This document shows, one piece after another, positions 9,973 through 21,614 of a stretch of 64,000 nucleotides of DNA. A program made the position numbers and the translations under genes. The notes below the pieces were generated by a model. It was not told the origin of the DNA. It saw only the letters and a program-made list of their open reading frames with translations, and ran no database searches. The DNA is from Moniliophthora roreri (Eukaryota > Basidiomycota > Agaricomycetes > Agaricales > Marasmiaceae), in assembly GCA_001466705.2 (NCBI GenBank), contig LATX02000005.1:97724-161723 (forward strand), read 5' to 3'. Within the stretch, counting starts at the first letter, position 1. Every line of letters begins with the position of its first letter.

Positions 9973-11177
9973 GGTCAGAGTACTTATCCGCCTTCAACAT
10001 GGTAATCCATTTTCAGCCAGGAAGGTTGGGTGCCAAGCCGGATGCCCTAACTAGATGTTGGGACATCTACTCTAAAGAGGAGGATACCAGCTATGTGTCA
10101 GTCAATCCACAGAATCTTCAGCCAATCTTTACTGAAGAGCAGCTCATCTCCTCACCCTGGGCAACTTACCTAGAGAAACCCATTCTCCAAGCAAGTGTTC
10201 TCATAGACATCAAGAAGCTCCATTCCAACATCTGAACTGCTCTTCCCTCTGACCCTGAAGCCATTGCAGGCATGCAACATGTGCAGAAAGGTCACAACTG
10301 ATGGACAATCAATGACTCTGGTCTCCTCCAACTGGATGACAGGATCTTTATACCCTCAGCTGATGACCTCCACCTACAAGTCTGCAAGCATCATCATGAC
10401 CACATTCTTGCTGGTCACTTTGGCCAGAATTGTACACTAGTGATCATTCAGTGTTCATATACTTGGCCTCAGATCCAGGATTCTGTCAAGGACTATGTTA
10501 GGTCATGCACTAATTGTGGCAGGAACATGTCTCATCGACATTAGCCATACAGAATGCTCAAACCCTTATCCATTCCAACCCAACCTTGGGATTCCATCTC
10601 TCTCAACTTTATTGAACAGCTTCCTGATTCCAATAGTCACACATCTATCCTTGTCATCATTATTATGCATCTAAACAAGTCATCTTCATTCCTCTCCCCA
10701 AAAAAATCACTTCTGAAACTCTTGCATCACTCTTTGTTATCCATGTCTTCTCCAAGCATGGTGTTCCAACCCATGTTACCTCCAACTGCAGATCTGAATT
10801 TATTTCATCCTTCAGCTGAAGCCTCAGACAAGCCTTGAACATGAAGTTGCACTTCACTTCCAGTTATCACCCTGAAGCCAACAGACAGACTGAATGAGCA
10901 AATCAGACATTGGAACAGTATCTTTGGATGTACTGCACTTACCAGCAGGACAACTGGGATGTCTTGTTACCACTTGCAGAGTTTGCTTACAACAATGCTC
11001 CTAACACTTCCACAGGTGTCTCTCCTTTCTTTGCCAACAAAGGATACCATCCAAACATCACAGTACACCTGGAATACCATCTCACATCCCAGAAAGCTCA
11101 CAACTATATTAGCAACCTCAATGACATACACCAGTTCTTACGCAATGAGATCAAGGCTGCCCAGGACGCTTACAAGA
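9973..11177 (+). pseudogene. Element 1 RNase H end and integrase, decayed
   Basis: This resumes element 1 after the CTGAT duplication. It starts with GAKPDALTRCWDIY, the usual end of RNase H. The HHCC finger follows (HHHDHILAGHFGQN, then SCTNCGRN). A frameshifted DDE core is recognisable by PWDSISLNFIEQLPDS, and a later segment reads FAYNNAPNTSTGVSPFFANK with GYHPNITVHLE. Several frameshifts and TGA codons are present. The reading ends at 11,177 where the LTR of element 3 begins. The remaining C-terminus was not found elsewhere in the window. Confidence 0.82.
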
Positions 11178-11612
11178 TGTTATGTTACTTGTGCAGCAAC
11201 ATCAACTAACTACTTAGAAAAGGTAGAACCCTTTAAAAGCAGCTCAAGTTCAAGTTCGAGTTCATTCAACGGATGTTGAAGTTCAGAGATCCTTCGATAC
11301 TGCTTGCAACACAAGTTATGAGAAACCAGGTCAAGCTAAAGACTTGGAGTCCTTGCTTGAGCACTTAAATACATTACAATCAATCATGTAAACTACATTA
11401 TGCAAATGTCTGATAGCTACAATGATATGATAATAAATACCCAACGCTGTTGGGATATGAGTCACAATTCTGATAAGGAAAAGGGGTGCTAGGAACATGT
11501 AATAAGTCTGATCGAGGGAGAAGCATAGAAGTTATAAGAAAAGGGGGGCTGGGAAAGTGTATGTGTCTGATCAAAAGGGAAGCATAGGTAACAGGGTAAA
11601 GAAAACATAACA
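11178..11612 (-). repeat. 3' LTR of element 3 (435 bp)
   Basis: On the + strand it begins TGTTATGTTACTTG and ends GAAAACATAACA; both ends have TGTTA/TAACA. On the sense (minus) strand it is preceded by GACAGGGGGGTAA, the polypurine tract. A TATTTAA box precedes AGCTTGACCTGG as in element 2. Confidence 0.92.
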
Positions 11613-11649
11613 TTACCCCCCTGTCAAGGGCAAAACTCTGTATTGCCAG

Positions 11650-13646
11650 TCTAAGATTCTCTGTCTCTGTACAATTCTGCATCATAGTCCTCTGACATGT
11701 CCAGCATGTCATTGATGTCCCAAAGCATAGGTGTGGCTGGCAAATTCCATGCCAGTTGCCAACCTGCCGCCTCCCATTCCTCTACAGAAAGCAACCCTGT
11801 AAACCTCCCTACCTTCTGTGGTTCTGCCTCTACAAACATGAAGTCTGTATCTGTATCACTATCTTCTGCTGCTTCTTCAGTATTCACCAGCAAGATTGTC
11901 ATAAGGTTCATCGTCATAATTGCAATGATCTGACAAAGAGTCTGAACTTGGACGAGCCCCTCAGTGTGCAATGCAGCGAGACCTTTGTTGGTCAGGGCAG
12001 TTTCCAGAAGTATGCCCAGGCTGAGTTTTGAAGCATCTCTGACACATGTACTGCAGGCAATTCTGGGTGAGATGGTGTTCCAGTCCGCACACAGGGCAGA
12101 GACGTGGTCGATGAGTTGGGTCATTGGGGTCAGGACTGGAGTTGGAGGCCTTGAGCTTGTTGTCGGTGGGGCATCATTGTTTGAGAGGATTCAATTCTCC
12201 TCGTCCTCATCCTCGTTCTTGTCCTCTTGCATTTCTGACGGGACCTCCCCACTGACTGCGGGTACAATTTCAACTTCAGGGTGGAACTGAGGCCTCAGGT
12301 GTCTGAAGACTGCTAGGGTTGATGGTGCTTGGGGGTGTGGGTTCTCTGGAGGGGGTGTTATTGGCCAGCTCGATCTTAGGTTTGATGTCGGGATTGGGAG
12401 TGGGGTCAGGATAAAGGAGGGCGTCGTCGGCAGTGGGTTCAGTGGCCTCATGAGGGGTGGTGGTGAGTCATTCCTCAAGAGTTCAGGGTTTAGAGGTGGC
12501 ATGGACAAATGTGGATGAGATGGGAAGAGGGATGGTACCATAACAGGCCCTCTCAGTCTGATGTGATAGTTGCAATCAAAGAGGACCTGATTTGCGATTT
12601 CCAGGCTGCAACTTTCAATAATCTTCTCAAATAGCTTTCATTGGGACTGGAGGAAAAAGAGGCTTTTGATGCAGGGTTCCAGTCAGTTGTCACTATTGGC
12701 GGCAGCTCAGATCTGGTCATTGTACTGTTCAGAATTGAACACACTATGTACAAGGTGTTCTTTTAACATGGTTTTCTGATTGAGAAAACACTTGATCTTC
12801 TTGCAAAGAGAATTTTTATAAAACCATATATAAATTCTAAATTTCAATTGTGTCCTCTCAACAAGAATATGCCTGGAGAATACTAAATTTTCAGCAGCAA
12901 AAGATATAGAATTTTCAACTTCTGAGAATTAATAGATAATACAATATATTAGAATAATTTCTATACTGAGAAAATATTAAATTTTCTCTAGTTGAANCAG
13001 AAAATGCTGATAAGATAAGATAAAAATTCCACATTTTCTATTGTGGGAAAGTCAGAGAAAACACTAGGAAAACACTAGGAAAATAGTAGAAAAATCATGT
13101 GAAAACACTATATTTTAAAGCAGTTTTTAGATAGTTTTCATATAGTTTTTCTTTTGTATTTAATATGTTTCCTTTGATATAAAATTCAAAATCTTATATT
13201 TATTTTCTAAATGTTTTCTCACTATTTTATAAGGCAGAAAATTTAGTATATTTGTAATTAGAAAACTAAAGGATAATTCTATAATTTCATTATTATAAAA
13301 TAATCAAAAAACACAGACTCTTCTGGAAATTAAAATCCAGAGTATGCTTGCTGTTTTCAATATGTGATGATAACTTGAAACTAATAGAATTTTCTGAGTG
13401 TTGTCTGGAAGCAAATATATAGCAGTACTCTGAGTGTATTTCCTTTGTATTAATAGCATAAAAAGAACACCTCGTACGTAGTGACAAATGAAGGAGCTGG
13501 TAGGGGTTGGGTTGGAGACCATTCTGGTACACAATGTTCTCTCCATATCGTCCTTCTCCAGCTACAGTAGGAACAGGGCTCTGGACTCTGGATGACTGGC
13601 TACCAGAAGCAGAAGTGGAAGAAGAGGAGGTGGTTGCATTCGACAT
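11650..13646 (-). pseudogene. Element 3 aORF, split by a MITE
   Basis: The ATG at 13,646–13,644 lies 2 nt after the pol stop TAA (13,651–13,649). The N-terminus MSNATTSSSSTSASGSQ matches element 2. The frame is cut by the MITE at 12,742–13,483 and resumes with SILNSTMTRSE. Near 12,000–12,110 the two knuckles read CPVCGLEHHLTQNC and CQRCFKTQPGHTSGNC, both with all Cys and His present. The overlapping frame is open for 157 residues (12,124–11,651) and ends in YDAELYRDRES. Frameshifts and stops make it a pseudogene. Confidence 0.65.
12742..13483. mobile_element. CACTA-type MITE, 742 bp, with 3-bp target duplication ACA
   Basis: The ends are CACTATGTACAAGGTGTTCT and AGAACACCTCGTACGTAGTG, 23-bp terminal inverted repeats beginning CACTA. 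The flanks are ACA (12,739–12,741) and ACA (13,484–13,486). CACTA ends with a 3-bp duplication are characteristic of the CMC/EnSpm superfamily. The interior is AT-rich and non-coding, so movement would need a transposase from elsewhere. A single N lies at 12,997. Confidence 0.88.
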
Positions 13647-13649
13647 GTT

Positions 13650-15667
13650 TAAACAGCAATAGGGATGGGTTTTTTTGGCTTCAGTTTGTGTTTCCTTATA
13701 TAATCCCTGTAGAGGTCCAAGCAGCTGACCATCCCTTTAGTCTTGATCCACCAATTATGAGATGAATCATAACCCATGTATGACACCAGAAATTCTCGGG
13801 GTCATTTCTTGGGTCTATGTCCGATGATCGCTTCTACTTTGTATTCTTCAAATCCTTCTATCAGATCTGGGGGTGGTTCCATAAAGCTAGGCCCATGGGC
13901 CTCTGTTTCCTTAAATGGCATAAGGAGAGCTGCATGGAAAACAGGGTGGATTTTCCATTGATGCGGTAGTTTCAGCCAGTGTGTAACGGGCCCCAGAACT
14001 TCAAGAATCTTGAACAGCTCTTCTTGTTTTGGGGCTAGTTTCTTGGTTGGGTACCCTATGGCCAAGTTCTTTCCTTCTAGCCATACCTTCTGTCCTATGT
14101 CAAACATTTCTAACTTCTGTTTTTCTCATCGTATCATCTGCTGTTATGTGAGCTCTAACAGGCTGACAGTTTCTTCCCTGACTTTCTTTAGTTCTTGTAG
14201 TCGTTCTTCTACTAATGGAATGCTAGTTTGTTCAAACACTGTTGGGAAGGCTCTTGGGTAATATTCCATCATCATGAAGAAGGGAGATTTCTTGAGTATG
14301 GAATGAGTCCAGTTATTGTGTGTGAACTTGGCTATAGAGAGGTATTCCTTCCATTTCATCTGTTCTTTTGAGCAGAAAATGTGGAGGTAGACTTCAATTT
14401 CCTGATTGACTTGTTCAGTTTCCCCATCTGTCTGTGGATGAAATGCAGTGCTCATCGAATGTTTGATGGACAACTGTCTTCCCATCTCCTGAAATACTTC
14501 TACTGCGAATCTGGAGTCTTGGTTGGATATAATACAATCTGGAAGTCTGAAGTGTCTGTACACATGTTGAATTAGCAATTCTGCTATTTTCATGGCATCC
14601 AACTTCTTTGTGCATGGTGTAAAAATTACCCCCTTCATAGAGGAGTGGTCCACCACGACAAGAATAGAGTCCATGCTGTCGCATTCCAGCAGGTTGGTAA
14701 TAAGATCCATCATACAAACTTGAAAGGGAAAGGAGGGATGGTTGTAATGGTTGAATGAGGGTCTTCGTTGGGTGTGTGTTGATTTTTGATTGCTGGCATG
14801 GTACACAGCTGTCCATGAAGTTTTTGACAAATTTAGCCATTCCTGGCCACCAGAAGTCTTGTTGAACCTGTTCCAGGGTATTCCATTGTCCTGGGTGGCC
14901 TACACCTGGAGTTTCATGTACTGTTCACACAACGTTTCATCGGAGGTCTACATCATTTGGTACATAAATCCATCCCTTAAAGAATAGCAAACCATCATCA
15001 ATTTTCCAGTCTGATAATGCAGATTTGATTGGCGGCACACCTTGGTGTAGTAACTGTTCCAAGGCCGACTTATGGAAGTTGTCCAGGCCCAATTGTTCCA
15101 TGATTTTGTTTTTCATTTCTAGGTTGATCCCCTTCACGAAGAGTTGTTCTGGTAAGAGAACCATGTTTTCGTTATCTGTGTCTTCGTCTTTGCATTCATT
15201 GCTTTGTCATGACAGAGCATCCGCCTGAGTGAGTGATTTGCCTGGTACATGAACAAGAGCTAGATCGAATTCTGACAGGAATAAACTCCACCTGGCCTGT
15301 CTTCTGTTGAGTTTCTGGGCTGTTCAAAAATACGTAAGGTTCTTGTGATCAGATAGGATCACTACCTTATATTTTCCTCCCATCAAATAGTGTCGCCATT
15401 CTGTCAGAGCCCATACTATGGCCAGCAATTCTTGATCATAGATCTTATAGTTCCTTTCTGTCAGTGACAATGATTTTGATAGGTATCCACATGGGTGCCA
15501 TTTACTGTCTGCTCCCTGCTGATGAAGCACTGCTCCGGTGGCCCATTTATAAGCATCCACTTCTATGACAAAGGGTTTATCTGTGTTGGGCATGAGGAGT
15601 ACTGGTTCTGAGAGGAATTTCTTCTTGAGAAGGTCAAAGGTGATCTGACACATTGTCGTCCATTGTA
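13650..15667 (-). pseudogene. Element 3 RNase H, integrase and chromodomain
   Basis: Read leftward from 15,667, the RNase H motifs are [33 protein letters not shown] and [11 protein letters not shown]. The HHCC finger follows (HETPGVGHPGQWN, CVPCQQSK). The integrase core has MDLITNLLE, SNQDSRFAVEVF and DGETEQVNQEIEVY, so the D, D and E are kept. The GPY/F module is VWLEGKNLAIGYPTKKLA and the chromodomain YKVEAIIGHRPKK. Stops at LTYF*, LS*QSNE, LR*NV and after HRPKK break it. The RT and everything upstream are absent. Confidence 0.85.
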
Positions 15668-16498
15668 TGATGTACCTTGACCATCCTCCACTGTCACCCA
15701 GACTCTCTCCTTCCTCAGACCTGGCTCTATCCTCATCCACTTACGACTCTCGGAAGGAGACTCAGCTGTCCTCTTCATGCAAGGGGTCTCATATGTTCTG
15801 TCATCCTCTCCACCTGCCACTGGCATCATTCTCCTCACATGAGCATGCTCTTCATGTTCTCTCTTCAACTTCTCCACCCATTCCTTCTCTACCCTCTCTT
15901 TCTCAGCACATTTGGCCTGCTCCCTCTCTTCCTTCTCCTTCTTCTTGGCTTTGTGAACCACCTCCAGCCATGCTGAGATCTGGCTGTTCTTGATCTCCTC
16001 ATATGCAACCTGCTACTGCTTCTATTCAGCGAGCTGCTCCTCTCAGGCTTCCATTGCAGCCAGCCATTCCTCCTCAATTTGGCTCTGTGCAGAGTTTGCC
16101 ACCTTTGTACAAGCCAAGTAGAGAGTGGCACTCTTACTGGGTTTGTGGACAGGAAGAGGAGGGTATTTAGGTTCAGGAACGTCAGCCAGGAAATTGACAA
16201 TGGGCATATCTGAGGACATTGCCTTGAGCATCTTGGAATTGTTCCAAGTGCAAGTCAGCTGAGGATACATGTGGCTGCCAAGGTCAGGAATGTCAGAGGT
16301 GGGGTACTCCTCTGCAGTTTTGTAGCTCTTGGTGCTGACTTGCATACTTGAAGAAGCTTCAGCTGACATTTCATGGTTGAACTTCATGGGGGATTGTAAT
16401 TGAGTCAAGGTTCTTTTGGTCTTCTCTTTTATATGTTTCTCTTTTCTGCAGCCGCATGACACTTTCCTTCCATCATCTTCCACATCATTCTTCTCCAT
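15668..16498 (-). pseudogene. Coiled-coil gag-like ORF fragment of another LTR element
   Basis: The minus frame from ATG 16,498 encodes an N-terminal part ending near YPPLPVHKPSKSATLYLACT, then after two stops a highly charged segment (AKKKEKEEREQAKCAEKERV) predicted to be coiled coil. Such Glu/Lys/Arg-rich proteins with an upstream PSKSATLY-type block are typical of gag-like ORFs in mushroom retroelements; this is recognition by eye. The ATG lies about 60 nt inside the LTR at 16,560–17,001. At 15,668 it is joined to element 3 RNase H. Confidence 0.5.
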
Positions 16499-16559
16499 TG
16501 TTCCACTTATTTTCTTTTCTATAATGTTCCTCCAGGGTCAGAACCTAAGGGGGGGATAC

Positions 16560-17001
16560 TGTTACGCCCATACGACTCAGCTCTGCTGTAACACGTACAA
16601 GATCTACTTATGTGTCTCTTTCATCATATCCTACATATTTCATTAATCTCTGCATTGTACATTTTACAGCATGTTTTCTTGTAGCAACATCTTGGTCATT
16701 GTTCTCATGGACTACATACGTTCTCCACATTGTATTCTCTCCCAGTAGATATAAACCACTGTATTCTACCAGTATACCCCAAGTGGAAAATTAACATTGT
16801 TCTACACTCTACTCCTCTCTACTTGCTCTCATCCTCACTCATGCAGAGACCCTTCATCTTGGCCAAGTCCTGTAGTCCTGTAGTTCTGTTGCTGATAGCT
16901 TCAGCAAACCTAGCTCCTTTGTATGGTGATCCTCATATGGTACTCTCCTTGCTGTTTGGCCATACTTGTCCTTGTCTCTTTCCTCTTGCATAGTCCTAAC
17001 A
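16560..17001. mobile_element. LTR with TGTTA…TAACA ends, 442 bp
   Basis: It starts TGTTACGCCCATACGACTCA and ends TTGCATAGTCCTAACA. A polypurine-like GGGGGGGATAC abuts the left end. Read in the opposite direction, the same bases lie between the LTR and the gag-like ATG at 16,498. The orientation is therefore uncertain: it may be the 5' LTR of a minus-strand element or a 3' LTR of a plus-strand one. No 5-bp duplication was found. It differs in sequence from the LTRs of elements 2, 3 and 5. Confidence 0.7.
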
Positions 17002-17593
17002 GCTGTCCTCTGAAAAAAGGAACAGATGGAGAATGGCACCCATGCAGATACCTGTTGAAATCTCTATCTCTGACAGAACAGAATTACAAGATCTATAATC
17101 AAGAATTGCTTGCAATTTTTAGAGCACTTACAGAATGGAGACATTACCTGATGGGGGGGGAAGCACAAGGTGGTAGTTCTGTCAGATTACGAAAACCTCA
17201 CATATTTCAGAACTGCATAAAAACTAAATCAGCAACAGGCATGCTGGAGTTTGTTTCTATCTGAATTTGATCTGGCACTAATACACATGCTGGAGAAGCA
17301 AATGACACAAGCAGACACCTTGTCACAACAGTCTAATGAGAAGAAAGACAAAGATAATGATAACAAGGGATGTCATTCTGCTACCAGACCATCTGTTCAT
17401 CAAGGGAATCAATTTGGAATTAGAGAAAGAAATTTGGAAACAATTGGGCCCAGACAACTTTCACAAGTCAGCCTTGGAAACATTACTAGACCAAGGCATG
17501 CTGCCAATCAAATCCATGCTCTCCAATTGGGAGATCAAAGACAAGTCGCTATTTTTCAAGGGCAGAGTCTACATGCCAATAATACCACTTGAA
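17002..17593 (+). pseudogene. Element 4 RNase H and integrase tether
   Basis: A relative of element 2 on the plus strand. GTDGEWHPCRYLLKSLSL, YKIYNQELLAIFRALTEW and RHYLMGG are RNase H. After an 8-G run at 17,153–17,160 that shifts the frame come [24 protein letters not shown] and then, in a second frame, LLPDHLFIKGINLE and SLFFKGRVYMP. The reading stops at 17,593 at the family-B LTR. The first part of RNase H is missing to the left of the LTR at 16,560. Confidence 0.78.
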
Positions 17594-18585
17594 TGTGCTA
17601 CACAAAGAGCTGATCTGTTGATCAGATCCTGCTCTCCTATTGTCTATATGTGTATAGTGATGTGCAGAGTGTGGTTCAGCATGATCAGAGTTACCACACT
17701 TAGACTCTATTTGATGGTTGTGATCCAAATAAGCATGTATTCATTTATCAATGCAGAGACTATGAGGATATATTTGTTTTAATAAATTTGTTTTTATTGT
17801 GTGTTTTCTGGTTTCTACTATCTCAATCAAGCCTAAATACAACAGCTAATTGCACTGAGGTGATGGTAAGACTACTCTGAAGTGATAACTCAAGTAATCA
17901 AAGACTACAGTACCCCTTGTACTGGATACAACCCTCTTGGTTGTGATCTGTAATGCACTTAAGCAGGAAAACTTCTACTTCCAATGTAGCCTGAGCCCTC
18001 TCTAAGATGTGTCAACACTAGGAAAACACTAGCTGCCTCCAGAAAGCCACCAAAACTTTCTGATACAAAGTCTTCTCTTAACTCAAAAACAACTATTTGC
18101 TAAAGTGCAGAACAAATATCTGGCTTTGCCATCACTATCAAGTTTGGTTTATAGTCTTATATCTCAACTAGGTCTACTCTGAGTCCCTAGGGCCTGACAT
18201 GAGGAGAAAAATCTGATTGAATGTGATTTCTCTACACAAACAATAGCCACATACAAATCGCATAGTGGTGGGGCAGATTCCTCTGCTCCCACCTACAAAA
18301 TGGCTGTCCTTATATACTGCTGGAAACACATATTTACAATAAAATTATAATAATAAGTATATATCATACTGGTCACAAGAAAATCACAAAATGAATGTAT
18401 ATGGGTTCAGTCCCTTGTCACACTAGTAATCCCATACCATATATAGGTATGCAGGTCACTAATAAATATAATCTGAGGTATTGGAAGCACAACTTGAGCT
18501 AGGCCCTCCATGCAGCATATGGGTATCTAGGTTTGGAATCTGTTGCTACTGCATAGGAGTTCCTTATCCCATTTTTCAATGGTCA
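17594..18585 (-). mobile_element. Family-B LTR, inverted copy, 992 bp
   Basis: The minus strand matches the plus-strand copy at 22,784–23,847 over its whole length. On the plus strand it begins TGTGCTACACAAAGAGC and ends TTTCAATGGTCA. In the sense direction it has GTATATAAGGACAGC as a TATA box and ends GTGTAGCACA. No target duplication was found, and about 45 residues of integrase are lost at the site, so the insertion was followed by a deletion or rearrangement. It is a different family from the LTRs of elements 1–3. Confidence 0.8.
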
Positions 18586-19040
18586 GAAATAGATGTGTTC
18601 CATGCCAGCAGATGAAAACCAATATACATCTCATGCAAACTCCAATCTAACTGATTGAAGAATCAAAAGAGTCCTATTCCTTTCAAGTCTGTACTATAAA
18701 CCTCATCACTGACCTCCCAGAAGTTGACAGGTTTGATGCTATTCTGGTTGTGGTGGACCACTCCTCTATAAAGAAGGCTATTTTTACCCCATGTACCAAA
18801 ACAATGGATGCTTCAGGAATCGCAAATCTGTTAATCCAACACCTATACAAGCATTTCAGTCTCCCAGACTGAATCATCTCTGACCAAGACTCACAGTTTG
18901 TGGCAGAAGTCTTTCAAGAGATGGGGAGACAACTGCTCATCAAACATTCCATGAGCACTGCATTTCACCCCCAGACAGATGGAGAAACAGAGAGAGTAAA
19001 CCAAGAAATCAAAATATTCCTAAGGATCTTGTGAGGAGTA
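18586..19040 (+). pseudogene. Element 4 integrase core, truncated
   Basis: The reading resumes with MPADENQ in one frame and with a VPCQQ-type Cys motif in another, then LITDLPEVDRFDAILVVVDH, TKTMDASGIANLLIQHLYKH, a [19 protein letters not shown], and [18 protein letters not shown] before a stop. Both catalytic Asp and the Glu are visible. The remaining integrase and chromodomain are absent. The stretch 19,041–19,290 holds nothing recognisable. Confidence 0.8.
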
Positions 19041-19290
19041 TACAATACATTTTATTTCACTACCAAACTGGGTTACATTGATCCCCAGTCTATGACTGGA
19101 GATATATAATTCTTGCCATGTATGTATATAGAGACATCTTGAATTCTACCACCTTGACATACTCACTCAGCCATAACAGCTTTGTAACTTACACCTATTC
19201 TACTTGGTTACCATAACAGGCCTTTATAGAGGATATGGCATGACATATTTTTGAGCATTAAAAGGTAGGATACAAGAATAGAAACTAACA

Positions 19291-20700
19291 TGGCAACAAT
19301 TGATATAGACACCCAACAAACCAAAGAATCGAACTTGACCTCAGACTTCAATGCCACACATGGACAAAGATGAAAGACCTTTCATTGCAATGCAATCCAT
19401 TCAATCTACTTCTCCACCAGGCACTGACTTCCTTATCAATGACAAAGTCCTGGAGGAATACCTAGAAGCTGTCAGCAATGCCAAGAAGAAAATTCGAGTG
19501 ATAGCATGGGAACTTGAGAAGAACAAACTCAATAGGGGAGAGCTGGAGATTGTGAAACAGCTGAAGATATGACTAATAGATGCCAAGGCTGACTTAGAGG
19601 ATGCAAGGGACAAACAAACACAACAAAGGAGGCTGGCAAGAAGGAGAAGGAAAGCAGCCATACAGGAGGAATTTGAGGATGTAGAAGACAGGCTGAATGA
19701 GACAGCATCACAGATAGTGGATGTCATGAGCCAGATGAAGAACACAGTAGAAGAGATTAAGGCATGGATGGCCAGAGTAGAAGCATGGAGAGAAAGAGAA
19801 GAAGGACAGAGTCCTTCTGATGTAGAGAAAGGAGAGGCTAGGGTGGTTGAGATTGTTGATAAGCCAGAGGATATTCCTATGTGACACAAGAAGGATAACA
19901 TTGCTGTTAATGTTAATACACAAACATTGGACAAATCCATACTACTCTTACAATCTAATCTACTTTCAGCACATCCCTACTTTATGACTGAGAAGGCTTA
20001 CAATAACAACCTGAGCAGAATTGCTGCTTTTAACACTATCTATACCATGCCATCTGTGGAATGACTACCTCAGGAGATTGATGAGCAGGATGCTCATCAC
20101 AGTAATACTTTTCAATGGGTTCAACCAAAAGTGAGGTTCATGCTGCCAACAATATTGACCTCTAAATTCAAATCTGCAAGATTTTCTGAAGCACCAAATT
20201 GCCATTTGTCACAATGAGAGGAACCAAGACTCCTCTACAAACATCATACATGAAAGGACCTATAGGTGCCCATGAATCCTCTCAACCAGAGACACTGTAT
20301 ACTCTAAGTCATCTGGCACCATTCTCATATCCAGGAGTGAAGCCTCCTGACCCACCAGGTCCTTTCACCACTGGATTAGCTCCTCCTCCACCACCACTGC
20401 CACCTAGCCAGCAACCACCTAGTGAATCTAACCAAGAAAACTACTATAACTGACCATTGGGAAATAGAGAAAATACAGATCATGGAGGCTCAAACCCTCA
20501 TGGGTTCAGGGGACCACCTGGTAGCGATCCAGGAGGAGACCCAGAAGGAAATGGAGGCAGTAGAGGAAATAGACCTAGTCAAGACAATCCACATTGACTA
20601 CCAACAGGACAAGGGAATTACAGCTTCCCTAGAGGAATGGGTGGAAGCGGCAGTGGTGAACCCTCTGGCAGACCTGGAGGAGGATATGTGCTGCTAATAT
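19291..20700 (+). pseudogene. Gag-like coiled-coil protein, decayed
   Basis: An ATG at 19,291 opens a frame that is broken by TGA codons. The frame from 19,351 has a charged coiled-coil region (VSNAKKKIRVIAWELEKNK, DVMSQMKNTVEEIKAWMARV), then FMTEKAYNNNLSRIAAFNTI. A Pro-rich linker (PPDPPGPFTTGLAPPPPPLP) follows and, in a shifted frame, a Gly/Arg/Asn-rich tail around 20,460–20,690 (GFRGPPGSDPGGDPEGNGG). Coiled coil, capsid-like middle and basic Gly-rich tail are the layout of an LTR-retrotransposon gag without a zinc knuckle. The family is not identified and it may belong with the family-B LTRs. Confidence 0.45.
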
Positions 20701-21256
20701 GCCAATTTTATAAACCTTTCAAATTCTACACATATGAGCGTCGTTTGGACATATTTAAACAGTTGAAATGATAAGAAACATGGAAATAGAAGGACTGATA
20801 TGAGCCCGAGTAGTCAGTCAAAACCTATATATGCTTAATAGCATGAAGCTATAAGTTAATTGTGCTTATGGTATGCCCCACATGGGTACCAAGTCACTTA
20901 TAGACTCTCAATATTGTGCATCAAGCCTTCTGAAACCTGTAGAGACCTCTATACAGGGTGTTCAAGAGAGACACACTGGTAGTTGAACATATATAGTATA
21001 TCAAGAGGATATTTCACTTTTAAACAATCTTCAATTACTCTCAGAGAGCTCCTTCAAGCTCAGGATGATACCTATGATATACCAAGAGAAAAGATATGAC
21101 GATATCGAAGTCGGATATATGATGGAGTATTAGCTCAAGTATATGATCACTCTGCATTCTGAGATGGTGATGCAATGATCCCTCCAAAGATAGGAGAAAG
21201 CGATAAGATGGAAATCAGATAGGATCGATGACTCCTATGGAAGTTGAGAGTATTTC
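20699..21256 (+). repeat. 3' internal region of a family-B element, first copy
   Basis: It starts ATGCCAATTTTATAAACCTT and is repeated, with point changes and one insertion of about 65 bp, at 22,147–22,783. No sustained coding frame was seen. It leads directly into a family-B LTR, so it is probably the 3' untranslated end of the element to which the gag-like ORF belongs. Confidence 0.65.
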
Positions 21257-21542
21257 TGACTATTGAAAAATGGAATAAGGAACTCCTAGGCAGTAGCAAC
21301 AGATTCCGAACCTAGATACCCATATACCGCACAGAGGGCCTAGCTTGAGTCATGCTTCCAATACCTGAGATTGTATTGGTGACCTGCATACCTATATATA
21401 GTATGAGATTACTATTGTGACAAGGGACTGAACCCATATATGTTCATTTTGTGATTTTTCCTGTGACCAGTATGATATATACCTATTATTATAATTTTAA
21501 TGTAGATATTTGTTTCCAGCAGTATATAAGGACAGCCATTTT
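21257..21542 (+). repeat. Family-B LTR, truncated copy
   Basis: It begins TGACTATTGAAAAATGG and matches the first 280 bp of the LTR at 22,784. It ends at CAGCCATTTT, where a CACTA-type end is inserted. The TATA motif GTATATAAGGACAGC is near its end. Confidence 0.75.
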
Positions 21543-21613
21543 CACTACGTACAAGGTGTTCTTTTTATGCTATTAATACAAAGGAAATACATCCAGAATC
21601 CTACTATATATTT
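21543..21613. mobile_element. CACTA-type MITE end, truncated at N
   Basis: CACTACGTACAAGGTGTTCT followed by TTTATGCTATTAATACAAAGG matches the right end of the MITEs at 12,742 and 57,472. The other end is not found; the sequence stops at the N at 21,614, so the truncation may be an assembly effect. Confidence 0.75.
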
Positions 21614-21614
21614 N

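Larger units (their letters stand above)
11178..15667 (-). mobile_element. Ty3/gypsy element 3, 3' half only, sister copy of element 2
   Basis: On the minus strand the order from right to left is RNase H, integrase, chromodomain, aORF, polypurine tract and a 435-bp LTR (11,178–11,612). The protein sequence is close to element 2. The left flank is CAAGA in element 1 integrase, but no matching CAAGA was found at the right. At about 15,668 the RNase H reading is joined to an unrelated gag-like ORF, so the 5' half has been lost or replaced by recombination. A CACTA-type MITE lies inside its aORF. Confidence 0.85.

Noticed and set aside
16540..16560. The polypurine run before the LTR at 16,560 as proof of a plus-strand 3' LTR
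   Set aside because: The same bases lie between the LTR and a minus-strand gag-like ATG, so they could equally be part of a 5' leader. The orientation was left open.
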